Assembly (NCBI GenBank): GCA_900319905.1
Contig: ONQB01000018.1
Location: 1 to 64,000, forward strand
Source of the DNA: an uncultured Prevotella sp.
GTDB lineage: Bacteria > Bacteroidota > Bacteroidia > Bacteroidales > Bacteroidaceae
Reading direction: 5' to 3'
Length of the DNA stretch: 64,000 bases
Below the pieces are notes generated by a model, which searched no databases, had not been told where the DNA came from, and was given only the letters and a program-made list of their open reading frames with translations. Positions 48,382 through 57,449 of this stretch are shown one piece after another; position 1 is the stretch's first letter, and each line of letters opens with the position of its first letter. Made by a program: the position numbers and the translations under genes.

Positions 48382-49728
48382 TTACATGCCGGTGTAGTTA
48401 TGCGGCGTGATGGCCATGAGCTCCTGCTTGACGCTGTCGCTGACGTTGAGCGTCTTGATGAAGTCGTGGATGGTCTCCTCTGTCATGGTCTTGTTGGTGC
48501 GTGTGAGCGCTTTCAGAGCCTCGTAAGGATGTGGGTAGCCTTCGCGGCGTAGGATGGTCTGTATGGCCTCGGCTACCACGGCCCATGTGTTGTCAAGGTC
48601 CTCTTCTATCTTCTCTTTGTGCAAGATGAGCTTGCGCAGTCCCTTCAGCGTGCTTGCTATGGCGATGATGCTGTGACCCAAGGGCACACCGATGTTGCGG
48701 AGCACGGTAGAGTCGGTGAGGTCGCGCTGCAAACGGCTGATGGGCAGTTTGGTGGAGAGGAAAGTGAGCACGGCGTTGGCCATGCCGAGGTTGCCCTCGC
48801 TGTTTTCGTAGTCAATGGGGTTGACCTTATGAGGCATGGCGCTGGAGCCTACCTCGCCGGCTTTGATCTTCTGCTTGAAGTAATCCATGGAGATGTACAT
48901 CCAGAAGTCGCGGTCGAGGTCGATGATGATGGTGTTGATGCGGCGAATGCCATCGAAGATAGCGGCCAGATAGTCATAGTTGCTGATCTGTGTGGTCCAC
49001 TGCTCACGCTCGAGTCCAAGTTTCTCTTTGACGAAGCGGTTGCCGAATGCTTTCCAGTCGTAGGTGGGGTAGGCCACGTGGTGGGCATTGAAGTTGCCGG
49101 TGGCGCCACCGAACTTTGCGGTGATTTTGCATGCCTTCAGGGTGTTGAGCTGCTCGGTGAGACGGTATACGTACACCATGATTTCCTTGCCCAAGCGGGT
49201 GGGGGAAGCGGGCTGACCGTGGGTCTTGGCGAGCATAGGCACGTCTTTCCACTCGTCGGCGTATTGCTGCAACTGTGCAATGAGCTCTTCTACTTTGGGG
49301 TAGAACACGTTGTGAAGAGCCTCCTTTAAGGCAAGGGGTACGGAGGTGTTGTTGATGTCCTGCGAAGTAAGGCCGAAGTGGATGAATTCCTTATAAGCCT
49401 CAAGGCCACCGATCTTGTCAAACTCCTCCTTGATGAAATACTCCACGGCCTTTACGTCGTGGTTGGTGACTTTCTCAATGTCTTTTACACGCTGTGCTTC
49501 TGTTTCGTTGAAGTTGCGGTAGATGTCGCGTAGGGTCTCGAACTTGCTGTGGTCGAAGTCTTTCAACTGCGGCAAGGGCAACTCGCAAAGAGTAATGAAA
49601 TACTCAATTTCTACTCGTACGCGGTATCTTATTAAGGCATACTCTGAAAAATAATCGGCCAGTGCCTGAGTCTTACTACGATAACGACCATCAATAGGCG
49701 AAATGGCAGTCAATGCATCGAGTTCCAT
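48382..49728 (-). CDS. purB: adenylosuccinate lyase
   Basis: 448 residues, the long E. coli-like form. It cleaves SAICAR and adenylosuccinate in purine synthesis. Signature GSSAMPHKVNP (294-304) with the catalytic serine loop, and KTHGQPASPT with His170 as the presumed catalytic base/acid. rluB follows after a 120-bp gap. Confidence 0.97.
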   Translation of the reverse strand: MELDALTAISPIDGRYRSKTQALADYFSEYALIRYRVRVEIEYFITLCELPLPQLKDFDHSKFETLRDIYRNFNETEAQRVKDIEKVTNHDVKAVEYFIKEEFDKIGGLEAYKEFIHFGLTSQDINNTSVPLALKEALHNVFYPKVEELIAQLQQYADEWKDVPMLAKTHGQPASPTRLGKEIMVYVYRLTEQLNTLKACKITAKFGGATGNFNAHHVAYPTYDWKAFGNRFVKEKLGLEREQWTTQISNYDYLAAIFDGIRRINTIIIDLDRDFWMYISMDYFKQKIKAGEVGSSAMPHKVNPIDYENSEGNLGMANAVLTFLSTKLPISRLQRDLTDSTVLRNIGVPLGHSIIAIASTLKGLRKLILHKEKIEEDLDNTWAVVAEAIQTILRREGYPHPYEALKALTRTNKTMTEETIHDFIKTLNVSDSVKQELMAITPHNYTGM

Positions 49729-49808
49729 AAAACTTCTTATATAATACGTATTATCTGATATGTTGATTTCCTTACTTAACTTAATTGTCGGTCTCTAACT
49801 TGCACGTG

Positions 49809-49816
49809 CAAAGTTA
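49809..49816 (-). promoter_or_regulatory. -7 promoter box for purB
   Basis: TAACTTTG on the minus strand, 80 bp upstream of the purB start; it lies inside the palindrome-like TTGCACGTGCAAAG. Confidence 0.6.
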
Positions 49817-49870
49817 CTAATTCTTTCGGTATTGGCAAGAAGATTGTTCGAATAAGATGGTTAAAAATGC

Positions 49871-49902
49871 AAAAATCCCCGCAGCCCCGAAGGACCACGG
49901 GG
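49871..49902 (-). terminator. terminator after tRNA-Val
   Basis: On the minus strand TCCCCG (from 49902) pairs with CGGGGA, with an inner GGTCCTTCGGGGC stem-loop, followed by TTTTT (49875-49871). Confidence 0.8.
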
Positions 49903-49912
49903 AACACCCCTG

Positions 49913-49987
49913 TGGGCGTTGACGGATTCGAACCGCCGACCCTCTGCTTGTAAGGCAGATGCTCTAAACCAACTGAGCTAAACGCCC
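49913..49987 (-). tRNA. tRNA-Val (anticodon TAC)
   Basis: 75 nt. Acceptor arms GGGCGTT/AACGCCC, D arm with AGCTCAGTTGG, anticodon stem TCTGC/GCAGA around loop CTTACAA (anticodon TAC, reading GTA and GTG codons), T arm GGCGGTTCGAATCCGTC. Discriminator A; the CCA end is not encoded. It has its own promoter box (50075) and terminator. Confidence 0.95.
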
Positions 49988-50074
49988 TTATGTTTTGCAA
50001 TTCCTCCTCCACTGTGCCTAAAGCAAGCGAAGATAATGCTGACACCTATCGTGCGCATTTCTGATTTGCGGGTG

Positions 50075-50082
50075 CAAAGTTA
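50075..50082 (-). promoter_or_regulatory. -7 promoter box for tRNA-Val
   Basis: TAACTTTG (followed by GCACC) on the minus strand, 88 bp upstream of the tRNA 5' end. Confidence 0.65.
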
Positions 50083-50274
50083 CGACTATTTTATTTTCCC
50101 GCCAAACTTTTCGCTCGTTTTTTTTCATTTTGGCTTTAAATAGTTCCTTCAGTTATGGCCAGACCGTCGAATGATGCTAACCATCAAAACGACGGAAGCC
50201 GTTTCATTGCATTAAAAAAGTCTTTCGCTCGCTACTTGCTGAAAAGCCGGCTAACGCAATGATAGTAGATAGAT

Positions 50275-50312
50275 AGCAAGGTGCACAAGCGCCCTCGCTT
50301 ATGAACCTTGCT
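50275..50312 (-). terminator. nested hairpin after tex
   Basis: AGCAAGGT (50275-50282) with ACCTTGCT (50305-50312), and AAGCG/CGCTT inside. It lies 41 bp beyond the tex stop but has no long T-run. Confidence 0.45.
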
Positions 50313-50352
50313 GTCATCCTCATGTCATGCATCGGACTTTAATGTGAATTCC

Positions 50353-52473
50353 CTATCCTTGCTTGACTCCCTTCATCGTCAGGGAGATGCGGTGGCGCCG
50401 GCGGTCCACCTCGATCACCTTCACCATCACGTGCTGATGCAGTTTCACCACGTCGTTGGGATTCTTGACGAAGCGGTCGGCCAGTTGTGAGATGTGCACC
50501 AGGCCGTCCTGATGGACGCCTACGTCGACGAAGGCACCGAAGTCGGTGATGTTGGTCACGATGCCCGGCAGTTCCATGCCCGCCACGAGATCTTCGGGGG
50601 TATGTACGCGTGGGTCGAACTCGAAGGTCTCCACCTGTTGGCGCGGGTCGCGACCAGGCTTCTCCAGTTCTTTCATGATGTCGGTGAGCGTGGGCATGCC
50701 TACCGTCTTGGTGACATAGCGCTTGAGGTCTATCTTACTACGCGTAGCAGCATCTTTCATCAGGTCCGATACCGTACAACCGCAGTCCTTGGCCATGTGC
50801 TCCACGATGTCGTAGCTCTCGGGGTGCACCGCACTGGCATCGAGCGGGTTCTTCGCTCCCGGGATGCGCAGGAAGCCGGCGCACTGCGTGAAGGCTGCAG
50901 GACCGAGACGCGGCACCTTTTTCAGTTGGGCACGCGACGTGAATGCACCATTCTCCCGCCGGTAGTCTACAATGTTCTGCGCCAGCGTGGGACCGAGACC
51001 GCTGACGTAGGTCAGCAGGTTCTTCGAAGCCGTGTTGACATTGACGCCGACGGCGTTGACACAGAGCTCCACGGTTTGGTCGAGGCTGTGCTTGAGTTTC
51101 GTCTGGTCGACATCGTGCTGATACTGTCCCACGCCGATGCTCTTCGGGTCAATCTTCACCAGTTCGGCCAGCGGGTCCATGAGTCGTCGGCCAATGCTCA
51201 CGGCACCGCGCACGGTCACGTCTTCATTGGGGAACTCCTCACGTGCCACCTCAGAGGCCGAGTAGATGCTTGCTCCATCTTCGCTGACCACATACACCGG
51301 GATGCCATCCACCTGCCGTAGTACGTCAGACGTCTCACGCGAGCCCGTGCCGTTGCCACAGGCGATGGCCTCCACCTTCCATTGTCGGGCGATGGATGCG
51401 TAGGGACCGCCCTTGCCGTCGGGTGCTTTCATGTAAGGGCAGACCGTGTGGTAGAGCAGGTTGCCCTGGGCATCGAGCACCACCACCTTACAGCCGGTGC
51501 GAATACCCGGGTCGACACCCATCACCCGCTTCTGTCCCAGTGGCGGGGCGAGGAGCAGCTGCCGCAGGTTCTCCTTGAACACGTTGATGGCCTCGTCGTC
51601 GGCTTTCTCTTTGCTCAGTGCGGCAAACTCGTTTTCGATGGACGGGCAGATGAGTCGCTTGTAGCTGTCTTCCACGGCCTCGCCCATCAGAGTCTGACAG
51701 GCCCCGAAGCCATGCACGTAGTAACGCTTGAGGTGACCGATACACGCGTCGTTATCGATGGTGATGCTCACCCTGAGAAAACCCTCGGCCTCGCCACGGC
51801 GCAGGGCCAGCAGGCGGTGGGAGGAACAGCGGCGCAACTCCTCGCTGAAGGAGAAGTAATCGGAGTATTTCTGTGCATCCTCGTCGTCTTTCTTCTTCGG
51901 GATGACGCGCGACATGATGACGGCCTCGCGCCGGAATGCTTTCCTTACGGTCTGGCGTGTGCCCTCATCCATGCTCACGTCCTCGGCGATGATGTCCTGA
52001 GCGCCCTTGATGGCAGCTGCGGCATCGGCCACGTCGCCTTTGACGAAGCGCTGGGCTGTCGACTCCGGATGAGGCTCGCGTTGCAGACGGATGATGGTGG
52101 CCAGCGGTTCCAGTCCCTGCTCACGCGCCACCTGGGCGCGGGTGCGGCGACGGGGTTTGAAGGGCATGTAGATGTCCTCCAGCTCGGTGGCATTCCAACA
52201 GTCGTCGATGCGCTTGCGCAGGTCGTCGGTCAGTTTGTCCTGTGCTTCGATGGTCTTGATCATCGTCTCCTTGCGGCGCTGCAGTTCTTTGAGTTTTTCG
52301 TAGAGGTCGTTGATGGCAGCCACTTGCACCTCATTGAGGTTGCCCGTAGCTTCCTTGCGGTAACGGCTGATGAAGGGAATGGTACAGCCTGCATCGAGCA
52401 GGTCGAGCGTGGCGTCGACTTGCTCCAGTCGGATGGCCGTACGCTCTGCAATGATAGGAGCTAAAACATTCAT
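50353..52473 (-). CDS. tex: Tex-family transcription accessory / RNA-binding protein
   Basis: 706 residues. Tex N-domain, a YqgF/RNase H-like domain starting RVMGVDPGIRTG (~319), helix-hairpin-helix units (SGLGPTLAQNIVDYR; VPRLGPAAFTQCAGFLRI) and a C-terminal S1 domain (~625-703, GIVTNITDFGAFVDVG). Tex binds nucleic acid and affects transcription; the exact role is unsettled. It is the last gene of the parC operon, 9 bp after the peptidase. Confidence 0.95.
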   Translation of the reverse strand: MNVLAPIIAERTAIRLEQVDATLDLLDAGCTIPFISRYRKEATGNLNEVQVAAINDLYEKLKELQRRKETMIKTIEAQDKLTDDLRKRIDDCWNATELEDIYMPFKPRRRTRAQVAREQGLEPLATIIRLQREPHPESTAQRFVKGDVADAAAAIKGAQDIIAEDVSMDEGTRQTVRKAFRREAVIMSRVIPKKKDDEDAQKYSDYFSFSEELRRCSSHRLLALRRGEAEGFLRVSITIDNDACIGHLKRYYVHGFGACQTLMGEAVEDSYKRLICPSIENEFAALSKEKADDEAINVFKENLRQLLLAPPLGQKRVMGVDPGIRTGCKVVVLDAQGNLLYHTVCPYMKAPDGKGGPYASIARQWKVEAIACGNGTGSRETSDVLRQVDGIPVYVVSEDGASIYSASEVAREEFPNEDVTVRGAVSIGRRLMDPLAELVKIDPKSIGVGQYQHDVDQTKLKHSLDQTVELCVNAVGVNVNTASKNLLTYVSGLGPTLAQNIVDYRRENGAFTSRAQLKKVPRLGPAAFTQCAGFLRIPGAKNPLDASAVHPESYDIVEHMAKDCGCTVSDLMKDAATRSKIDLKRYVTKTVGMPTLTDIMKELEKPGRDPRQQVETFEFDPRVHTPEDLVAGMELPGIVTNITDFGAFVDVGVHQDGLVHISQLADRFVKNPNDVVKLHQHVMVKVIEVDRRRHRISLTMKGVKQG

Positions 52474-52482
52474 TTTATTGGT

Positions 52483-53490
52483 CTATAGGTTTTTGATATA
52501 GCTACGTGCGGCTTCTATGATGGTATCTTTGTTACGATAGAAGTCGTAGGTGCTCATCTGTACGTTGATGTCGGGTTTCATGCCATCCTCGGTCGACTGC
52601 TGGTTGCGATCGTACATTGGGCATGCGGAGAAGCGGATGCTCCAGCCGTTGGGCAGCTCGGAGGAGAACGGCAGTCCGGCGCCTCCGCCGGTGTTGTCGC
52701 CTACAATGGTGACGTTGGGGCAGCAGCGCATGTATTTCACAAACTCGTTGGCAGCGGAGAAGACGCTGCGGTTGGTGATGACGACGACGGGCTTGTGCCA
52801 TCTCACTCCCTTGGCGGGTTTGAGCCACTGCTCCTCCAGACTGGAGAAGTCGTTATGCCCTTTGCCTGTCTTATGGCGCATATACCCCACGAGGAGCTCT
52901 TTGTCGGTGAAGCGGCCCGCGAGTGTCTCGGCCGCAGTGAGCATGCCGCCGCCGTTGTCTCTGACGTCGATGATGATGCCCAGACAAGGCTGGAGATAGA
53001 GCAAGATGTCGTCGAGGTTGCCGGCGCCGAAGGCATTCTGGAATGTCGAACATTGGATGTAACCGATATTGTCGTCAAGAATGCGGTATTTCAAGCCGCT
53101 GGCAATGCGGTAGTCGGTGCCGAGGTAGCGGCGGATGAGGGAGTCGCTGTAGTTGGCCGGATAGTTCTCATGGAAGCCCCAATAGCGGCTGTAGTCGAAA
53201 GAGGCAAAGAGGTTGACATGTCCGTCCTTGAGCTCGGCCAGCATGTTGCCAAGCACTTCCAGTTGCTGGCTCTCCGTCATGCCATTGTTGAAGCGCGGGG
53301 CATAGGTGGCATGGATGGAGTCCCAGTCGATGCCTTTTTCCTGGAAGAAACAGTAGTGCTCATCCATGATATGCCACAGCGCCTCGAAGTTGCCCGAGGG
53401 CGTGTCGGCATATTCCTCGGTGTCGATGCATGAGACGAGGGTCGATGCCGCAAGGATGGCCAGCATGATGGCAGTGAATAGTCTCCTCAT
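52483..53490 (-). CDS. S41-family (C-terminal processing type) peptidase lipoprotein
   Basis: 335 residues. Lipobox STLVSC with Cys21, so it is membrane-anchored. Family core: LKDGHVNLF (~87-95), IDVRDNGGGMLTAAE (~174-188) and the nucleophile region NRSVFSAANEF with Ser245, then GDNTGGGAGLP. No clear PDZ domain is seen, so it is nearer to the tricorn/IRBP-like S41 branch than to CtpA. The substrate is unknown; it probably acts in the periplasm or on the cell surface. Confidence 0.87.
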   Translation of the reverse strand: MRRLFTAIMLAILAASTLVSCIDTEEYADTPSGNFEALWHIMDEHYCFFQEKGIDWDSIHATYAPRFNNGMTESQQLEVLGNMLAELKDGHVNLFASFDYSRYWGFHENYPANYSDSLIRRYLGTDYRIASGLKYRILDDNIGYIQCSTFQNAFGAGNLDDILLYLQPCLGIIIDVRDNGGGMLTAAETLAGRFTDKELLVGYMRHKTGKGHNDFSSLEEQWLKPAKGVRWHKPVVVITNRSVFSAANEFVKYMRCCPNVTIVGDNTGGGAGLPFSSELPNGWSIRFSACPMYDRNQQSTEDGMKPDINVQMSTYDFYRNKDTIIEAARSYIKNL

Positions 53491-53553
53491 GAGTTGTCTG
53501 CTTGTATGGTTACTGATGGCAGCAAGGGGTGTGCAGCTGCCATGTGTTCTTCG

Positions 53554-54366
53554 TTACAACCGCCAGCCCACGACGATGCCGTGGGAGTATTGGTGGTATT
53601 TGAGGCTGTTGGCACGCCATTGTCTGATGTCGCCGAGATAGCCTATGGTGAACGTGGTATGCCAGAGGCGGAAGTCGACGGCAAGCGTCTGAAACAGTTG
53701 CAGCGCATTGCCAGGTGAGGTGCACACGATGTTATGGTCGTAGTTGCCCTGTGAGAAGATCTCGTAGTACGACTGTCCGTAGTTGGGTGAGAAGGCTGCT
53801 CCGATGAGCGGGCTTGTCACCTCGTAGTGGATGGCCATTGGCATGCGTCCTGCCCGGAAGTGCCACACCAGGGCGGCAGCTGGAGCCAGGGCCAGGGCCG
53901 CCCTCGCCTGTGCGGGGTTGTTGGAGTTGCGCGTGTTGTAGAGTCCGCCGAGCGTGGCGTCGACCACGGCACCGGCGCGGATGCGCAGGCCGGGAGCCGG
54001 CCACCAGTTGTAGTGCCATCCGAACTTCAGGTTGTACATACCCGAGAGCATAGAGTTGTCGTTGCCCCGTGTGTCGGCACTGGTGATGAAAGCCTGGTGC
54101 ATGAAGGTGAAGCTCACTCTTGCGGAGTCGCGGCGTTGCTCTTTCTCGAAGACATAGCGCAACTCCGGTCCGCTGGCCTTCTCTTGTGAGAGATAGGTGT
54201 CGAGGATGTTGGTGTGGGTGAGCCCTATGAGATACGTCCGGCTCTTGCCGCCCACGGCCAGTGTGCTGTCGCCGGCACCCTGTGCCAGCGCCGGTGTTGC
54301 TGAGGCCACTGCCCATAGCAAGAGGCAGAGCAGTGAGCGCACGTGATGTGGAGTCTTCGATGCCAT
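53554..54366 (-). CDS. exported outer-membrane-like protein, DUF3316-like
   Basis: 270 residues. A signal peptide is probably cut after ALA (~28). The rest alternates hydrophobic and polar residues with many aromatic ends (FGWHYNWWPAPGLRIRAGAVVDATLGG in part), like a small beta-barrel, and ends HGIVVGWRL, the terminal-aromatic pattern of outer-membrane proteins. It resembles the Bacteroidota DUF3316 family in layout; the assignment is by eye. Function unknown. It lies between parC and the S41 peptidase on the same strand. Confidence 0.7.
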   Translation of the reverse strand: MASKTPHHVRSLLCLLLWAVASATPALAQGAGDSTLAVGGKSRTYLIGLTHTNILDTYLSQEKASGPELRYVFEKEQRRDSARVSFTFMHQAFITSADTRGNDNSMLSGMYNLKFGWHYNWWPAPGLRIRAGAVVDATLGGLYNTRNSNNPAQARAALALAPAAALVWHFRAGRMPMAIHYEVTSPLIGAAFSPNYGQSYYEIFSQGNYDHNIVCTSPGNALQLFQTLAVDFRLWHTTFTIGYLGDIRQWRANSLKYHQYSHGIVVGWRL

Positions 54367-54416
54367 GTGTGAAAGGTATTGATGAAGGTTGGGATGAATC
54401 GTCAGTCGGACAGCAC

Positions 54417-57158
54417 TTAGTCGTTGAACAGGTTGAGCTGTCCCGTCATCTCGTCAATGATCTGCTGCTGACTCTTTCCGGCATCCGGGTCGAGGTCTTC
54501 CTCCGGCTTCCCGGCACCGTCATTGTCGTTGCCGTCGTTGCCGTTGCTGTCCTCTTCCGGTTGTCTGAGCGGTTCCAGTTCTTCCACACTGTCCACCTGC
54601 CATGTGGTCACACGCTTGCCCTTGGCTTTGATGCCTTTGACCATGGCAAAGCTGTCGACGTCGATCTCCAACGGGGCGCGCACGGCATCGGCACCGCCAA
54701 ACGTTACCTTGACGCGAGGGTAGGGGGTGTCGGTGATCAGGACAAGCCGTGAGTCAGGGTTGTCGCCGACGAAGTCGACATGGCGTTTCGAGTCGTCGAT
54801 GGTGAAGCGCTTTATATAAAGGAAGCCTTTGTTGTCGGCGTCGTGGAGCAGTACGGTCCATATCTTCGACGGGTTCCATTTCTCTATGCGGGTGATGTTG
54901 TCCTCGAAGTGGTTGTTGAGATCGAAGTCGGTGCAGTATGCCTCTCGGTTGTCGAGCATCACGAGGATGCTGTCGCCGTCGTTGAACTCGCCGAGCATCT
55001 GTCCGTGTCCTTCGTAGTTGAGGCGTTTGATGTCGGGGTCGTACCACACCTTTCTGCCGCCGAGTGTCGAGTGTCCATGGCTCTTGAGCGAGATGCGGTG
55101 GATGCTCTTGCGGGTGAGCAGGTTGCCGCGGGCGCCGCGGCCCTTGATGAGCACGTCGGAGAAGTCCTTGATGAGGAAGATGTTCTGGCGTTTCTTCTCG
55201 GGGTCGAGGTCCAGCGTCACCTTGATTACTTCAGCCTCGCCGTTGGGGTTGGCCGTGAAGTAGAGCACTCTCGACTGTGGTGTGCCCTGCGTGAGGTCGT
55301 ATACTCGATCGCGCGTCATTGCGGTCACGTTGAAGCGCTTGATATAGTATGGTCCGTTGGCACCGTCGCGGTAGACTACGTTGTAGATGGTGCGGGTGTC
55401 GTTTTTCTTAAACACCTGCAGCCACAGGATGTTCTTACCCACGAAGATCTTGTCGGCCACCTTGACTACCTTGAACTTGCCGTCGCGATAAAAGATGATA
55501 ATGTCGTCGATGTCGGAGCAGTTGCATACGAACTCATCCTTCTTCAGACTGGTACCGATGAAGCCGTCTTTCCGGTTGATGTAGAGCTTCTCGTTGGCTT
55601 CTACCACCTTTGTAGCCTCGATGGTGTCGAACGAGCGCACTTCGGTCAGACGCGGATGGTCCTTACCGTAGGTCTCTTTGAGATGTTCAAACCAGGCCAC
55701 CGTCACGTCGGTCATGTGGGCCAGGTCGTGGTCGATGCCTTTGATCTCCCGTTTGATCTTGGCCATGAGTTGGTCAGCCTTATCCTTATTGTATTTAAGG
55801 ATGCGCTGCATCTTGATCTCCAGCAGCCGCAGATAGTCGTCGTCGGTGATGGGGCGCAGCATCTGCTCCTTATACGGAGTGAACTCCTTGTCGAGGAAGG
55901 CCAGCACCGCTTTTTGGTTGGGAGCCTGCTCAAAATCCTTCTCCTTGTACATGCGTTCCTCGATGAAGATACGCTCCAGCGAGGCGAAGAAGAGCTGCTC
56001 CTGCAGCTCACCCTTTCGGATGAGCAGTTCCTTGCGCAGCAGTCCCATCGTGCGGTCGGTGGAGTGGCGCAGCACGTCGCTCACGGTGAGGAACTGCGGC
56101 TTGTCGCCCTCGATAACACAGCAGTTGGGTGAGATGTTGATCTCGCAGTCGGTGAAGGCATAGAGCGCGTCGATGGTCTTGTCGGACGATACGCCCGGTG
56201 CCAGCAGCACCTGTATCTCCACCTGTCGTGCTGTCATGTCGATCACCTTGCGGGCCTTTATTTTTCCCTTCTCGATGGCTTTTGTGATGGAGTCCTCAAG
56301 CGTGGCGGCTGTCTTGGTGAACGGCACCTCACGGATGACGAGTGTCTTGGCATCGAGCTTCTCTATCTTTGCGCGTACGCGCACCACGCCACCGCGCTGT
56401 CCGTCGTTGTATTTCGATACGTCGATGGCGCCGCCGGTGGGGAAGTCAGGGTAGAGGTGGAATTCCTCTCCCCGGAGGTAGTGGATGGCAGCGTCGCAGA
56501 TCTCGTTGAAGTTATGTGGCAACACCTTCGACGACAGTCCTACAGCGATGCCGTCGGCGCCCTGTGCCAGCAGCAGCGGGAACTTCGCCGGCAGGGTGAT
56601 CGGCTCTTTGTTGCGGCCGTCGTAGGACAACTGCCATTCGGTGGTCTTGGGGTTGAAGAGCGTCTCCAGGGCAAACTTCGACAGTCTGGCCTCGATGTAT
56701 CGGGGTGCGGCGGCACGGTCGCCCGTAAGGATGTTGCCCCAGTTGCCCTGCGTGTCGATGAGCAGATCCTTCTGTCCGAGCTGCACCAGCGCGTCGCCGA
56801 TGGACGCGTCGCCGTGGGGGTGAAACTTCATCGTCTCACCCACAATGTTGGCCACCTTGTTGTAGCGGCCGTCGTCCATGCGCTTCATCGTGTGCAGGAT
56901 ACGGCGCTGTACCGGCTTCAGTCCGTCCTCAATGCTCGGCACTGCACGTTCGAGAATTACATAAGAAGCATAGTCAAGAAACCAGTTCTTATACATTCCC
57001 GAGAGATGGTGCACGGCGGAGGCGTCGAAGCGGTCGGCAGGACGGTAGTCAGAATGCGTGTCCTCCGTGAGTTCGTCGTCCTCCGGCGTATTGCCGGGCT
57101 GGTTGACCTCAGGGTCGTTGATATGTTGTTCGTTGTCTTTTGTCTTGTCGTCGTCCAT
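54417..57158 (-). CDS. parC: DNA topoisomerase IV subunit A
   Basis: 913 residues. The breakage-reunion core has the active-site Tyr154 in AAPRYIEARLS and the HPHGDASIGDALV helix. The canonical GyrA box (QRRGGKG) is not found; KGRGARGNLL lies in its place, so ParC is preferred over GyrA. The C-terminal ~40 residues are Asp/Glu/Asn-rich. With ParE it unlinks replicated chromosomes. The residue aligned with E. coli ParC Ser80, a quinolone contact, is Ala118; this may be lineage-typical. First gene of a four-gene operon. Confidence 0.92.
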   Translation of the reverse strand: MDDDKTKDNEQHINDPEVNQPGNTPEDDELTEDTHSDYRPADRFDASAVHHLSGMYKNWFLDYASYVILERAVPSIEDGLKPVQRRILHTMKRMDDGRYNKVANIVGETMKFHPHGDASIGDALVQLGQKDLLIDTQGNWGNILTGDRAAAPRYIEARLSKFALETLFNPKTTEWQLSYDGRNKEPITLPAKFPLLLAQGADGIAVGLSSKVLPHNFNEICDAAIHYLRGEEFHLYPDFPTGGAIDVSKYNDGQRGGVVRVRAKIEKLDAKTLVIREVPFTKTAATLEDSITKAIEKGKIKARKVIDMTARQVEIQVLLAPGVSSDKTIDALYAFTDCEINISPNCCVIEGDKPQFLTVSDVLRHSTDRTMGLLRKELLIRKGELQEQLFFASLERIFIEERMYKEKDFEQAPNQKAVLAFLDKEFTPYKEQMLRPITDDDYLRLLEIKMQRILKYNKDKADQLMAKIKREIKGIDHDLAHMTDVTVAWFEHLKETYGKDHPRLTEVRSFDTIEATKVVEANEKLYINRKDGFIGTSLKKDEFVCNCSDIDDIIIFYRDGKFKVVKVADKIFVGKNILWLQVFKKNDTRTIYNVVYRDGANGPYYIKRFNVTAMTRDRVYDLTQGTPQSRVLYFTANPNGEAEVIKVTLDLDPEKKRQNIFLIKDFSDVLIKGRGARGNLLTRKSIHRISLKSHGHSTLGGRKVWYDPDIKRLNYEGHGQMLGEFNDGDSILVMLDNREAYCTDFDLNNHFEDNITRIEKWNPSKIWTVLLHDADNKGFLYIKRFTIDDSKRHVDFVGDNPDSRLVLITDTPYPRVKVTFGGADAVRAPLEIDVDSFAMVKGIKAKGKRVTTWQVDSVEELEPLRQPEEDSNGNDGNDNDGAGKPEEDLDPDAGKSQQQIIDEMTGQLNLFND

Positions 57159-57190
57159 TATATATGAATTCTTCTGAAGGATGTTTTCTG

Positions 57191-57198
57191 CAAAGTTA
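57191..57198 (-). promoter_or_regulatory. -7 promoter box for the parC operon
   Basis: TAACTTTG on the minus strand, 32 bp upstream of the parC start. Confidence 0.65.
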
Positions 57199-57374
57199 AC
57201 AATAAAAAGCGAGAAAGACTCTAAAAATCATGGTTTTCTTATGGACAGACTGTAGATATGGGTCGATTGACAAACAAAGGGGGATGACTGACAAGTTTAT
57301 TACTGTCTATGGTCAAATCGATGACAAAAGATAAAATAAATGGTCAAAACATTGCACGAATTGATATTTAATTA

Positions 57375-57382
57375 TAACTTTG
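57375..57382 (+). promoter_or_regulatory. -7 promoter box for asnA
   Basis: TAACTTTG with a TTG at 57352-57354, 20 bp upstream, close to the -33 spacing of Bacteroidota promoters; 67 bp before the ATG. Confidence 0.7.
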
Positions 57383-57449
57383 CATTGCAATCTGTGAGTT
57401 GACTCGCAGACAAGACCGTAGCATAATGAAAAATCCATAAGCAGATAAT

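Larger units (their letters stand above)
49988..50352. other. intergenic region tRNA-Val to tex
   Basis: 365 bp. It contains the tRNA promoter box and a nested hairpin after tex (50275-50312). The remainder shows no gene or structure I can support. Confidence 0.7.
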
